The notes: generated by a model not told the origin, from the letters alone. A stretch of DNA of 64,000 nt from Yoonia sp. R2331 (GCF_041103235.1 NZ_JBGCUN010000001.1:1550001-1614000); one strand, 5' to 3'. Positions 42,305-51,255 are shown, numbered from the stretch's first letter. Program-made: numbers and translations.

Positions 42305-43107
42305 GCGTTGGTCATCTCTTTCACCTGCGCGCTCAGCGTTGCAACTTCCTTCGGGCACCAGATATCAAGCCCCGGGATCTGTGCGGTCTTGGCATAGCCC
42401 TGTTCGGTCAGGAACCCATCGCAGGCCTTTTCGTTGTCTTCGATCGCAATCACCGGGCGGCAGCGGGCTATCGTTTTGGTGGCCCCTTGTAGGGCCTGAA
42501 GTTCGAAACCTTCGACGTCCAATTGGATCAGCACCACATCATCGGCTTCGAGCCGGTCAATGTTCAAGACAACACAAGGTTGCCCATCAGCCCCTAGTTT
42601 GGACGCCCCGCCCGCATGGCGCCCATCCAATTGCACCGTATTGATTTTCATGGGCGCAAGATCTGCGCCCAATCCGGCATTGAACAAAAGCACATTCGAC
42701 AGATCGTTTTGCGTAATGCACAGCTTTGCCAGAACAAAGCTTTCGAGCACCGGTTCAAAGGCATAGACCTTGCCTTGAACCGCGGCGGCAAATGTCGGCA
42801 GCATGTCGCCAAAGAACGTACCCGCATGTACCATCGATCCTGCGTTTTCCGCGCAAAATCGAGTTACAAACTTGTGCGTGTCAGGTTCGTACAACATGCC
42901 TTGCAGAACGCCCTGAACGGCGGGCCTGTGCAGCGCGTATCCGGGTGCGAAATAGGTGCTGTCGTCCAATTTTGCCTCTGTATAGGCAACCTCGAACGCG
43001 CCTGATTTCAGAAACGCCACGTCCTTTGAGTATCCCGGTTTGACCCTCGGGATCTTGCGCAGCTCAAACCCTGCTTGGCGCAGTGCCGCTTTGATCAGAT
43101 GCTTCAT
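42301..43107 (-). CDS. FkbM-family methyltransferase
   Basis: 268 aa from ATG 43107. GSMVHAGTFFGDMLPTFAAAV and KVYAFEPVLESFVLAKL form the SAM-binding region, and VVLIQLDVEGFELQALQGA is the FkbM hallmark. These enzymes O-methylate sugars or related groups. Coupled to the sulfotransferase downstream, it suggests decoration of an exopolysaccharide or O-antigen. It follows the terminator after rpsI. Confidence 0.85.
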   Translation of the reverse strand: MKHLIKAALRQAGFELRKIPRVKPGYSKDVAFLKSGAFEVAYTEAKLDDSTYFAPGYALHRPAVQGVLQGMLYEPDTHKFVTRFCAENAGSMVHAGTFFGDMLPTFAAAVQGKVYAFEPVLESFVLAKLCITQNDLSNVLLFNAGLGADLAPMKINTVQLDGRHAGGASKLGADGQPCVVLNIDRLEADDVVLIQLDVEGFELQALQGATKTIARCRPVIAIEDNEKACDGFLTEQGYAKTAQIPGLDIWCPKEVATLSAQVKEMTNA

Positions 43108-43167
43108 GCCTGTCCTTTTGGTTCGTGCCGACACCATAATTCAGCCATCGCCATCCACAACGAAAAA

Positions 43168-43185
43168 GGCCGCCCCGCGGCGGCC
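43168..43185 (-). terminator. Rho-independent terminator of rplM-rpsI
   Basis: On the minus strand GGCCGCC, loop of four, GGCGGCC is followed by five T residues. It lies 28 bases after the rpsI stop. Confidence 0.85.
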
Positions 43186-43212
43186 AATTCCAAATATTCA
43201 AGGTCCAGACGA

Positions 43213-43713
43213 TTAGCGCTTGGAGAACTGGAAGCTCTTCCGCGCCTTGGCCTTACCGTACTTCTTCCGCTCAACCACGCGGCTGTCGCGGGTCAGGAAG
43301 CCGGCTGCTTTCAGCGCGGCACGCAGGGTCGGATCGTAAAGTTGGAGCGCCTTGGACACACCATGCTTGACCGCACCGGCCTGACCAGACAGGCCGCCGC
43401 CGGCAACCGTGGCCATCACGTCGAACTGATCGACAACACCGGCCACCTGAAACGGCTGGCGCAGGATCATCTGCAACACGGGCCGAGCAAAATATGTGTC
43501 CATATCCTTGCCATTCACGGTGACTTTGCCGGAACCCGGCTTGATCCAGACGCGGGCAACCGCATCTTTCCGCTTACCAGTTGCATAAGAACGGCCCAGC
43601 TCGTCACGGACAGGTTCACGGGTGATGACCGGCTCTGCGACGGGTGCGTCGACAGTTTCGATGCCTTCGGCAACAGCGCCCAGCTCTTCGAGAGAGTTCA
43701 CTTGATCGGCCAT
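43213..43713 (-). CDS. rpsI: 30S ribosomal protein S9
   Basis: 166 aa. The S9 core ([27 protein letters not shown]) and the basic C-terminal tail ending FQFSKR, which reaches the P site, are intact. An N-terminal extension of about 40 acidic residues precedes the core, a common alphaproteobacterial feature. Its start codon overlaps the rplM stop by one base. Confidence 0.98.
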   Translation of the reverse strand: MADQVNSLEELGAVAEGIETVDAPVAEPVITREPVRDELGRSYATGKRKDAVARVWIKPGSGKVTVNGKDMDTYFARPVLQMILRQPFQVAGVVDQFDVMATVAGGGLSGQAGAVKHGVSKALQLYDPTLRAALKAAGFLTRDSRVVERKKYGKAKARKSFQFSKR

Positions 43714-44174
43714 TATGCAGTCCTCGTGTTCTTTTTGTTCATGGCTTTGACGTCCAGAACTTCGGGCTTTTGCGCGTCCATGCCATGCTCTGTGCCTGCG
43801 AATACGCGCAGGTGAGTCATTTGCTGACGGCTCAGCTTACCACCGGGCAGCATGCGCTGAACGGCTTTCATCACGACACGCTCAGGGTGCGCGCCTTCCA
43901 GGATCTCACCCTTGGTGCGGGACTTGATGCCGCCGGGGTGGCCTGTGTGCCAATAATATTTCTCATCACGCTTGTTGCCAGTCATCTGGATCTTTTCAGC
44001 GTTGATGACGATCACGTTGTCGCCCATGTCCATGTGCGGCGTGAACGACGGCTTGTGCTTGCCGCGCAAGCGCATGGCGATGATCGAAGCAAGACGGCCC
44101 AGAACAACGCCTTCGGCGTCAATCAGGATCCATTTCTTGTCGATATCCGCCGGGGTAGCGGTAAAGGTTTTCAT
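43713..44174 (-). CDS. rplM: 50S ribosomal protein L13
   Basis: 153 aa with the L13 signatures [16 protein letters not shown] and [12 protein letters not shown]. It is first gene of the conserved rplM-rpsI operon. The 148-base gap upstream to 44322 contains its promoter and no other gene. Confidence 0.98.
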   Translation of the reverse strand: MKTFTATPADIDKKWILIDAEGVVLGRLASIIAMRLRGKHKPSFTPHMDMGDNVIVINAEKIQMTGNKRDEKYYWHTGHPGGIKSRTKGEILEGAHPERVVMKAVQRMLPGGKLSRQQMTHLRVFAGTEHGMDAQKPEVLDVKAMNKKNTRTA

Positions 44175-44322
44175 ATCTCACCTAAGCGGTTGGGGGATGC
44201 ATTGCGCACCCTGCATTCGGATGGGTGGCTTATATAGCCGCCGCTGTGCCAGTCAAGCGCCGCTCTGGTGATTTAATTTCGCATTATCAATGGCTTACAA
44301 AATAGGTAATATTTTACCCCAT

Positions 44323-45723
44323 CTACCCCTCCATCGACATCTCTGGATGTTGCAGCAAATGGTTCATATCCTGCAAGGCCTGCGCGTAACGCGCGTCATC
44401 GGCGCAGGTGTTGACACCAAGCCGCACCGCATTCGGCGCGCGTCCATCGGCCAGTGCAAATTCGTCCACCCCCCGAATGATGATCCCCTTCCGCTCGCAA
44501 GCGGACACGAACAAAGACGCGCGCCAGCCCTGCGGCAGATGCAACAGGACAAACGGCGCATCCTCGCGCCACCGCAAATCCCAGCCGCCAAGTACATTGA
44601 CGGCCTGACGGACGCGTTTGGCGGTTTGTGCAACAACACGATCTCGCACTTGCTGCGCATCGCCGCGGGCAATCAGATCGGTGCAGACATCCAAAATGGG
44701 CTGCGCCACCCCATAGAAAGAGCTTTGGGCGATCTGCCGTTGCGCCGGAGCCAGATCGCTCGGCGCGACAATGAACCCGAACCGCAATGCGCCACTGACC
44801 GCTTTGGTCAAGGAGGATACGAAATAGGCCTGTTGCGGGACAAGCGCGCGGTAAGCCGGCACATCGCTGGGTGCCGTGGTGTGGCAGTCATCTTCGATAA
44901 TCGTCAGCCCGAGATTTTGCGCCATTGCCGCTATTTCGGCCTTGCGCCGTGCGCTGGTCTTGATCGTCGTGGGGCTGTGCACCTCTGCGGCGGTCAACAG
45001 CACCTGCGCGCCATGCTGGCGATAGGCGGCGGCCAGCGCGTCGGGAAGGATACCCTCATCATCCATCGCAACGCCCACCACCTCGGCCCGCAGCATCCGC
45101 GCGGCATGACGGACACCGGGATAGGCCAGCTCTTCGGTCAGGATCACGGGGTGCGCACCGTGAAGCACAGCCTGCAACGCCAGGATACAGCAGTTCTGTG
45201 CCCCGTTCCCAAGGATCACATCGCTGGCGTCGAACTGGCCCAACCTGTCGTGGCCCAGCCATGTGACAACAGCCTCGCGCGCCTCCAGATCGGTTTCGGC
45301 GGTGGGGTAATTGATATGACGCCTGCGATGACGCTCGCCAAGCCGAACAAAGGCCGCATCAATCAACCGGCCCTGCCCCACGTCCGGCACACGGCTGCTG
45401 CGAAAATCGGCGGTCTCTTCATTGACCTTGAACAAAAGCGGCGTCTGGACGGGAAGTTCGCGCCGCAAAGTGCCCGCCACAAAAGTCCCGCGCCCGACTT
45501 CTGCCGTCAGACGCCCTTCATCCGTCAAAAGCCGGTAGGCCCGCGCCACGGTGCCCGGTGTCACGCTGACCTGATAGGCCAGATCTCGCACAGGCGGCAG
45601 CTTGCTGCCTGCAGCAAGCGCACCGCTGGCGATCCCGTCGCGAATGGCCTGCGCCAGCGCTTTGTATTTCGATTTACCTGCGCCGCTCAGGTCAGGACGC
45701 CATTTTGTATCGGGTACAATCAT
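44323..45723 (-). CDS. MocR-type GntR regulator with aminotransferase domain
   Basis: About 466 aa from ATG 45723 (an ATG at 45780 is possible but lies inside the operator). The GntR winged helix (YKALAQAIRDGIASGALAAGSKLPPVRDLAYQVSVTPGTVARAY) is joined to a fold-type I aminotransferase domain with PLP Lys in SSLTKAVSGALRFG and IIEDDCH. Such regulators sense PLP or an amine. Its target is probably the divergent DUF1127 gene, its own gene, or both, given the repeats between them. Confidence 0.92.
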   Translation of the reverse strand: MIVPDTKWRPDLSGAGKSKYKALAQAIRDGIASGALAAGSKLPPVRDLAYQVSVTPGTVARAYRLLTDEGRLTAEVGRGTFVAGTLRRELPVQTPLLFKVNEETADFRSSRVPDVGQGRLIDAAFVRLGERHRRRHINYPTAETDLEAREAVVTWLGHDRLGQFDASDVILGNGAQNCCILALQAVLHGAHPVILTEELAYPGVRHAARMLRAEVVGVAMDDEGILPDALAAAYRQHGAQVLLTAAEVHSPTTIKTSARRKAEIAAMAQNLGLTIIEDDCHTTAPSDVPAYRALVPQQAYFVSSLTKAVSGALRFGFIVAPSDLAPAQRQIAQSSFYGVAQPILDVCTDLIARGDAQQVRDRVVAQTAKRVRQAVNVLGGWDLRWREDAPFVLLHLPQGWRASLFVSACERKGIIIRGVDEFALADGRAPNAVRLGVNTCADDARYAQALQDMNHLLQHPEMSMEG

Positions 45724-45741
45724 TTTATAGACCGATTTTCC

Positions 45742-45797
45742 TGCACATTGTATCAATATATGTGCAGCATACTGCAACATTGTATCAATACAAATCG
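45742..45797. promoter_or_regulatory. MocR operator: direct and inverted repeats
   Basis: CATTGTATCAATA occurs exactly twice, at 45746-45758 and 45778-45790, starting 32 bases (three helical turns) apart. The first copy also lies inside an inverted repeat, TGCACAT (45742-45748) and ATGTGCA (45760-45766). CCGATTT (45732-45738) and AAATCGG (45792-45798) form an outer dyad. Direct repeats of this spacing fit MocR regulators, which use a tethered dimer. Confidence 0.75.
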
Positions 45798-45806
45798 GAA
45801 ATCACC

Positions 45807-46034
45807 ATGTCACATGTCGTTCATGCGGCGTTCCACGACGCCACACCAAACCATCAGACCTTGCCCACCCTCGCGCGTGTGCTGATCGCGCTGGCCGTTG
45901 TTGTAACCGCATGGGACACGCGCAGCCGGTCGCGACGCGCCTTATCCCGTCTAGAGGCACATGAACTGGACGACATCGGTGTATCCGCACCCGACGCGCA
46001 GCGCGAGGCGGACAAACCGTTCTGGCAGGGGTAA
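45807..46034 (+). CDS. Small DUF1127-domain protein
   Basis: 75 aa from ATG 45807. A hydrophobic segment (LARVLIALAVVVTAW) precedes the DUF1127 motif RSRRALSRLEAHELDDIGVSAPDAQREADKPFW. DUF1127 proteins in alphaproteobacteria have been linked to phosphate, RNA turnover or stress, without a settled function. It begins 16 bases after the second MocR direct repeat, making it the probable regulated gene, and ends in a strong terminator. Confidence 0.87.
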   Translation: MSHVVHAAFHDATPNHQTLPTLARVLIALAVVVTAWDTRSRSRRALSRLEAHELDDIGVSAPDAQREADKPFWQG

Positions 46035-46052
46035 CCCCGCCTCTTCCTGACT

Positions 46053-46079
46053 GGGCCGGTTGCGACCGGCCCACTTTTT
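46053..46079 (+). terminator. Rho-independent terminator after the DUF1127 gene
   Basis: GGGCCGGT and ACCGGCCC form a perfect 8-bp stem with loop TGCG, followed by CACTTTTT. It abuts the stop codon of the convergent thioesterase gene at 46078. Confidence 0.88.
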
Positions 46080-46500
46080 ACCGATCAGGGATCGCATAGG
46101 TCAAACTTGCCCGCGCCACGATCGCCGTTTCCCCCGCACTGCGGATCAATACGTCTCCAACGGCGAGCCGTTTGCCCAGTTTTAGCAACCGCACCGTCGC
46201 AACCAGATCCTGCGCAGCGACAGGTTTGCGCATGAAATCAATGCTGCAATTTGTGGTCACCGCCAAAGCCACTGGCCCAATGCGCGACAGCACCGCCAGA
46301 TAGACGCCGACATCCGCCAGACTGAACATCGCAGGTCCAGATACCGTGCCGCCGGGCCGCAAATGCCGGTCGCCGACAAGCAAACGCACCATAACGCCAT
46401 CGTCGGTCACGGTGTCTACGGCAAACTCACCATCAACTTCTGGAAAAGCCTCTGCCAGAAAGGCGGTCAGACCCGCCACATCCATCACTGGTTCCATCAT
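46078..46500 (-). CDS. PaaI-type acyl-CoA thioesterase (hotdog fold)
   Basis: 140 aa from ATG 46500 with AGGGAA upstream. VGDRHLRPGGTVSGPAMFSLADVGVYLAVLS is the hotdog central helix, with the expected acidic Asp, and VTTNCSIDFMRKP follows. Such enzymes hydrolyse acyl-CoA esters. It is divergent from an enoyl-CoA hydratase gene with only 48 bases between starts, suggesting related fatty- or aromatic-acid roles. Confidence 0.83.
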   Translation of the reverse strand: MMEPVMDVAGLTAFLAEAFPEVDGEFAVDTVTDDGVMVRLLVGDRHLRPGGTVSGPAMFSLADVGVYLAVLSRIGPVALAVTTNCSIDFMRKPVAAQDLVATVRLLKLGKRLAVGDVLIRSAGETAIVARASLTYAIPDR

Positions 46501-46548
46501 GCCGTTCCCTGCCCTAATACTTTGTAAAGTGACCATGCGGAGGACCCA

Positions 46549-47334
46549 ATGGCAATGCTGACCCGTACCGATGCCGACCATATTGCGACAGTGACGTTGA
46601 CGGCCCCTGCCCGCCTGAATGCGTTGTCAGATGCGATGATCGCAGCGCTGCATGAAACGTTGGATGAGATTGCCGCTGACCCTGACATCCGGGTCGTCAT
46701 TCTGGCCGGTGAGGGCAAGGCCTTTTGCGCCGGTCATGACCTTAAAGAAATGCAAGCCAAACGCGCAGCACCGGACGGTGGCGCTGCGGCGATGAAAGAC
46801 CTATTTGACCGCTGTGCCGCGTTGATGCTGCGCATTCAGTCTCTGCCGCAGCCGGTCATCGCGCAGGTGCATGGCATCGCCACGGCGGCAGGTTGTCAGT
46901 TGGTCGCAACATGCGATTTGGCTGTTGCGGCAGAGGACTGCAAATTCGGGGTCAACGGCGTGAATATCGGGCTATTCTGTTCAACCCCAATGGTCGCCCT
47001 GACGCGCAACGTCAACCGCAAGGCTGCGTTTGAAATGCTGACGACGGGCCGGTTTGTCAGCGCTGCCGAGGCGCAAACTCTCGGTCTTATCAACCGTACT
47101 GCGCCCATCGCCGACCTGCCTGCTGCGACCCATGATCTGGCTAAAGCAATCGCGTCAAAGCTGGGAAGTGCTGTGCGGATTGGCAAGTCAGCCTTTTACG
47201 CCCAAGCCGCGCTAAACACGGCAGAGGCTTATGGCTACACCGGTGACGTCATGGTGGAAAACATGCTGGTGCGCGACACCGAAGAAGGTATCAACGCCTT
47301 TCTTGAAAAGCGAAAGCCGGATTGGGCGGAATAG
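46549..47334 (+). CDS. Enoyl-CoA hydratase/isomerase family protein
   Basis: 261 aa crotonase fold. The CoA-binding oxyanion loops are AGEGKAFCAGHDLKEM and QVHGIATAAGCQLVATCDLAVA. NVNRKAAFEMLTTGRFVSAAEA is typical of the group. One expected catalytic Glu is not obvious in GVNIGLFCSTPMVALTR, where it usually appears in the hydratases; ECHDC3-like proteins share this. The substrate is therefore uncertain. Confidence 0.87.
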   Translation: MAMLTRTDADHIATVTLTAPARLNALSDAMIAALHETLDEIAADPDIRVVILAGEGKAFCAGHDLKEMQAKRAAPDGGAAAMKDLFDRCAALMLRIQSLPQPVIAQVHGIATAAGCQLVATCDLAVAAEDCKFGVNGVNIGLFCSTPMVALTRNVNRKAAFEMLTTGRFVSAAEAQTLGLINRTAPIADLPAATHDLAKAIASKLGSAVRIGKSAFYAQAALNTAEAYGYTGDVMVENMLVRDTEEGINAFLEKRKPDWAE

Positions 47335-47346
47335 GCTCACCGCCTG

Positions 47347-48816
47347 CTAAAGTCCGTAAATTCCTGCGAATTTCGCTTCAAGATAGTCCAGGAGCGGTTC
47401 GACCGACACAGGCTGACCAGCGGCCTGCTCAATGACGTCACGTGGTTCATAAAGCCCACCATGGCGCTGCAAATTTTCGCGCAGCCATGTGGTCGCCGCA
47501 GTTGTGTCACCCCGCGCAAGGTCCGCGTCCAGATCGGGTACCGCTGTGCGCAAGGCCTGATGCAGGGAGCCTGCATAAACGTTGCCCAGCGAATAGGTCG
47601 GAAAGTAGCCAAACAGCCCCTCGGACCAATGCACATCCTGCAGAACACCGTTTGAAGGCTTGTCGACTGCTGTCCCGAAATCGGACAGGAAACGGTCGTT
47701 CCAAGCCGCCTCCAGATCGTCAGGCATCAGGTCGCCCGAGATCAGCGCCCGCTCAAGATCGAAGCGCAGCATCACATGCAGGTTGTACTGCACCTCGTCC
47801 GCCTCGGTCCGGATAAAGCCGTCAGTGACGCGGTTGACGCAGGCATAGAACGCCGTCTCGTCCGCAACCCCGAAGTCACCGAAGGTGTCGCGCATTTGCC
47901 CGTAAAGCCAGCCGGTAAAGGCCGCACTTCGTCCCAGTTGGTTTTCGTATATGCGGCTTTGGCTTTCATGCACTCCCATCGACGCCCCTCGCCCCAGCGG
48001 CGTCAAAAGGTAAGCGCGATCAATGCCTTGTTCGTAGGCGGCATGGCCGACCTCGTGTATTGTCGAATAGAAACAGTTGAACGGATCGGTTGGCGTGGTG
48101 CGTGTGGTGATGCGCACGTCGAGCCCCGACCCGCTGGAAAACGGATGCACGGCTTTGTCAATCCGACCGTGGTTGAGGTCATAGCCAAACGTCGCCGCAA
48201 GTTTTGCGGAAAGCGCCAATTGTCCCGCCTCATCAAAGGTTTGGGTCAGCGCTGGCACCGCCGGTTGATCGAGAATGGCCTGGCGCAATGCGACCAAACG
48301 CGGCCGCAATGCATCGAACATCGCCGCGATCTCTGCTTCTGTCGTGCCGGGTTCGTAGTCGGCCAGTAGCGCGTCATAGGGTCGTGTGCCATCAGCGATT
48401 GCGGCAGCCTCTTCCCGGCGCAGGGCGATAACCTCTTTGAGGATCGGCAGGAAGGCGGCAACATCCTCTGCCTGTCGAGCATCGGCCCAGATCCGATGTG
48501 CGCGGCTGGTTGTGCTGGCAAGCGCCACCGCGAGCCGTTCGGGGACACGCGCATTGCGGCGATACTCCCTTGAGATCAAACGCAGATTTGCAGCAGCGAC
48601 ATCGTCCTCTGCCTTGGCATTGGCCAGCCAGTCACCGATGCGCGGATCGGTGCGGCGTGCGTGCAGGACGGCGGCCATGGCACCATGTTCTTCGGCCCGT
48701 TGTTCGACAGCACCTGCGGGCATCACGGTTTCCTGATCCCAGCCAAGACGTCCGGCAATCTGGCCCAGGGCCTGCGTGGTTTTCTCAAATGACATCAAGT
48801 CGTTATAAGCAGACAT
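47347..48816 (-). CDS. Carboxypeptidase M32 (Taq-type)
   Basis: 489 aa from ATG 48816, with GGAGG upstream. The metal site is HEVGHAAYEQG, and ETVMPAGAVEQRAEE and GVHESQSRIYENQLGRS match the M32 family, broad-specificity cytosolic metallocarboxypeptidases. The start codon overlaps the heme A synthase stop by one base (TAATG), so the two genes are coupled although their functions look unrelated. Confidence 0.94.
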   Translation of the reverse strand: MSAYNDLMSFEKTTQALGQIAGRLGWDQETVMPAGAVEQRAEEHGAMAAVLHARRTDPRIGDWLANAKAEDDVAAANLRLISREYRRNARVPERLAVALASTTSRAHRIWADARQAEDVAAFLPILKEVIALRREEAAAIADGTRPYDALLADYEPGTTEAEIAAMFDALRPRLVALRQAILDQPAVPALTQTFDEAGQLALSAKLAATFGYDLNHGRIDKAVHPFSSGSGLDVRITTRTTPTDPFNCFYSTIHEVGHAAYEQGIDRAYLLTPLGRGASMGVHESQSRIYENQLGRSAAFTGWLYGQMRDTFGDFGVADETAFYACVNRVTDGFIRTEADEVQYNLHVMLRFDLERALISGDLMPDDLEAAWNDRFLSDFGTAVDKPSNGVLQDVHWSEGLFGYFPTYSLGNVYAGSLHQALRTAVPDLDADLARGDTTAATTWLRENLQRHGGLYEPRDVIEQAAGQPVSVEPLLDYLEAKFAGIYGL

Positions 48817-49958
48817 TAGCGGCCTCCGCGGACGGATTGAGGATGGGGATAGCGGGTGAGGAAACGGGTTCGCAGGATCAGCACCCATAGCAGAACAGCG
48901 CCCAATTGATGCACGATCGCAATATGCGCGGGGGCTGAATAGATCACCGTAACAATGCCCAGTACGACCTGCAGGAACATCACCGCAAGCATCGCGTTCA
49001 GCGCAAAACGGGTCCGGGTATTGGCGACAGACCGGCCACGCCACCAGACGAAAATGCCGAACAAAAACAACAGGTAACCCACTGTGCGATGGATGAATTG
49101 CACAAGACCTGCATCTTCAAAAAAGTTGCGCCAAAGCGGCGTCAGGCCAAAGGGATCAGGGGGGAAAATACCCCCTGCCATCAAGGGCCAGTCAGGATAA
49201 GCGCGGCCAGCGTCAATGCCTGCGACCAATGCGCCCAGCAGAATCTGCAGGAAGGTCAGCCCCATTAACCATGAGCATAGGGTCCAGAGGGTCGGATCAC
49301 CCGACCGTCGGGCCTGTAACAGATCGGCAGATCGGCGCGACAAGGCCAGCACATACCACGCCAGAAGCCCCAGAATCACGAAGGCCAATCCAAGGTGAAC
49401 CGCAAGCCGGTAAGAGGCCACATCAAGCATCCCGGGCCGCAAGCCAGAGCTGACCATCCACCACCCGATGGCCCCTTGCAGCCCGCCCAACGCGCCGACC
49501 AGAACCAGCCGTCCGGTCCAGCCTGTGGGCACCTGTCGGCGCAGCAGGAAATAGGCCAGACCCAGCGCCCAAACCACGCCCATGACCCGGCCCAATTGCC
49601 GGTGGCCCCATTCCCACCAATAGATGACTTTGAATTCCGAAAGCTCCATCCCCTTGTTTTGCAACTGATATTCGGGGATCGCGCGGTATTTCTCAAACTC
49701 CACCTCCCAGGCTTCGGCGCTGAGCGGTGGCAGCGCGCCGGTCACCGGTTTCCATTCGGTGATCGACAGGCCGCTGTCGGTTAGACGGGTCAAGCCGCCG
49801 ACGGCGATCATCAGGACCACAAGGGCAAAAAGCACCATCAGCCAGGCCCGGATCGCGCCGCGTGCGCCTTCGCCACCACGGTCAATGCCACCGGGGGTCG
49901 CGGTCTGTTTTTCGGTCGTGTTCACGTCTTCGAAAATGCTGCGGGGCTTGTCAGCCAT
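48816..49958 (-). CDS. ctaA: Heme A synthase (COX15/CtaA)
   Basis: 380 aa from ATG 49958. Eight membrane segments alternate with conserved His residues; the motifs VGGLTRLTDSGLSITEWKP, EWGHRQLGR, YRLAVHLGLAF and FIHRTVGYL give the heme ligands. The enzyme oxidises the C8 methyl group of heme O to make heme A for cytochrome c oxidase. It is the proteobacterial class 2 form without the disulfide pair. It starts an 838-base gap upstream to the next gene. Confidence 0.95.
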   Translation of the reverse strand: MADKPRSIFEDVNTTEKQTATPGGIDRGGEGARGAIRAWLMVLFALVVLMIAVGGLTRLTDSGLSITEWKPVTGALPPLSAEAWEVEFEKYRAIPEYQLQNKGMELSEFKVIYWWEWGHRQLGRVMGVVWALGLAYFLLRRQVPTGWTGRLVLVGALGGLQGAIGWWMVSSGLRPGMLDVASYRLAVHLGLAFVILGLLAWYVLALSRRSADLLQARRSGDPTLWTLCSWLMGLTFLQILLGALVAGIDAGRAYPDWPLMAGGIFPPDPFGLTPLWRNFFEDAGLVQFIHRTVGYLLFLFGIFVWWRGRSVANTRTRFALNAMLAVMFLQVVLGIVTVIYSAPAHIAIVHQLGAVLLWVLILRTRFLTRYPHPQSVRGGR

Positions 49959-50122
49959 TGGTCTTCTCCTGCTCGTCTGGCGCAACCTAAGAGCGGTGCC
50001 GGGCGGGGGCAAGCGTCGGGGTGTCGCGGCAGTTTGTTAACCTGTTTGCGGCAGACTGTCGGCATGTGCGCGAATCAAGGTCTTAACGCAACAAAACAAG
50101 GGGATTAACCAGCGCAGACGTC

Positions 50123-50149
50123 ATACACATCCCATGCACATTGCATGCA
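50123..50149. repeat. Helically phased TGCAT repeat, copy 2
   Basis: The plus strand shows ATACAC, ATGCAC and ATGCAC at 50123, 50134 and 50145, exactly 11 bases apart. Its first 26 bases match the reverse complement of 19772-19797 at 23 of 26 positions. GATTAACC precedes it, as a TTAA motif also does at copy 1. It lies 165 bases upstream of ctaA. Confidence 0.65.
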
Positions 50150-50352
50150 CATTCGGGCGCGTCTGGGCATGATGAACGCAGCGCGCTTTACCATGATCGG
50201 GGGTAAAGGGGCGATCCGCGGGATTATGTCACCTGATTGGTAACGGTTCGTTCATGGCGTTCGATGGGGTTGGTGCCCGGTGGGCGCGGTTGCGAGGCTG
50301 CACGCGCCGCGATGTTTTGCAGCAAGTGCGGACGGCATCGCCTGCGCAGGCG

Positions 50353-50512
50353 CGCTGAGACTTTGAGGCTCTGAGACTGTGAGACGATGAGGCTATGAGG
50401 CTATGGGGCTATGGGGCTATGAGGCTATGAGATCCCGAAACTGTGAGACTCTGAAGCTGTGAAACTATCACGCTCTGAAGCTCTGAGAATGTGAGACTCT
50501 GACGCTCTGAAA
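50353..50512. repeat. Octanucleotide tandem repeat, 20 units
   Basis: Twenty consecutive 8-base units run without a break in register, consensus CTNTGAGR. The most alike are CTATGAGG and CTATGGGG (50393-50424); the right half is more diverged (CTCTGAAG, CTGTGAAA). No convincing gene crosses it, since an 8-base period shifts frame. The rest of the 49959-50796 gap holds the phased repeat at 50123 and nothing else I recognise; a 99-codon frame at 50520-50819 is unconvincing. Confidence 0.85.
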
Positions 50513-50796
50513 GAGAGGGATGTCGTGGGGCGCCTTCCAGCGGTTGAACGGGAACGACCCTGATCCGTTTTGCGGTTGCGTCCCAAGACCCAAGGCGAAG
50601 ATGTCTGCAGCGGCATTCGCGTTTGGGGTGCGGGGCGCGTCAGACGGGGCGCGTGATAGCGTGAAACAAGCAACGCTGTTTGACATGGCGAACCATATGG
50701 CTTGGTCGGCCCTGTCAGGAATGGCCCAGGTTGCAGTGTTTCGAGGTTGGCTTCGTACGAATATTGTCGCCGTGTTTGACGGTGAGGTGCTGCCCG

Positions 50797-51255
50797 TCAG
50801 AGCACGAACATACCGATGATCCCGGTGACTGCGATGGGAAAGGCCATCGGGATGATGCGAGATTGCAGGACCTTCCAGCTGCTGCTTTCGGACCCGAACA
50901 TGCTCCGCAACAGTCCGAAGAAAAACAGGCTGAGGATCACGGCGGCGACCAGCGTCAGACCCAACATGCCCAACCGGTCAAGCGGCATGAAGAGCGCTGT
51001 AACAGCCATCAGTTTCACGGCCCCTGCCCCAAAGCCGCCCGTGGCAAACAGGCCGAAACCGGCGATCAGCACGCAAAGCGCAAAGACCGGTTGCCAGATC
51101 AAATCAACGCTGCCCGGCAACAGGATGATCTGGGCGATGAAGACCAGCGCAAAAAGGCCAATCAGCCAGTTGGGGATTTTCGCATTCTTGCTGTCAAAAA
51201 TCGCGGCCAGCACCAAAAGTGCGGCAACGGCTGCGTGGATCATGGTGAGTGTCAT
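50797..51255 (-). CDS. A24-type prepilin peptidase homologue lacking the second catalytic Asp
   Basis: 152 aa, four or more membrane segments. The first active-site region IFDSKNAKIPNWL keeps Asp21 and the Pro-Asn pair. The second, normally GxGDxK, reads GAGAVK, with Ala79 (GCC, 51019-51021) in place of the catalytic Asp. GGFGAGAVKLMAVTALFMPL otherwise matches CpaA/TadV-like enzymes that process Flp pilins. As written it should be inactive as an aspartic protease. No pilus genes flank it, and the stop is close to the end of an unconvincing plus-strand frame. Confidence 0.8.
   Translation of the reverse strand: MTLTMIHAAVAALLVLAAIFDSKNAKIPNWLIGLFALVFIAQIILLPGSVDLIWQPVFALCVLIAGFGLFATGGFGAGAVKLMAVTALFMPLDRLGMLGLTLVAAVILSLFFFGLLRSMFGSESSSWKVLQSRIIPMAFPIAVTGIIGMFVL

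Noticed and set aside
44195-44222. A third phased TGCAT array before rplM
   Set aside because: Two TGCAT motifs are 14 bases apart, outside the 10-11 base spacing, and the surrounding sequence does not match the other copies.
50520-50819. 99-codon plus-strand frame between the octamer repeat and the peptidase gene
   Set aside because: No good ribosome-binding site, no recognisable motif, and it ends inside the 3' end of the peptidase gene. Not convincing without conservation data.
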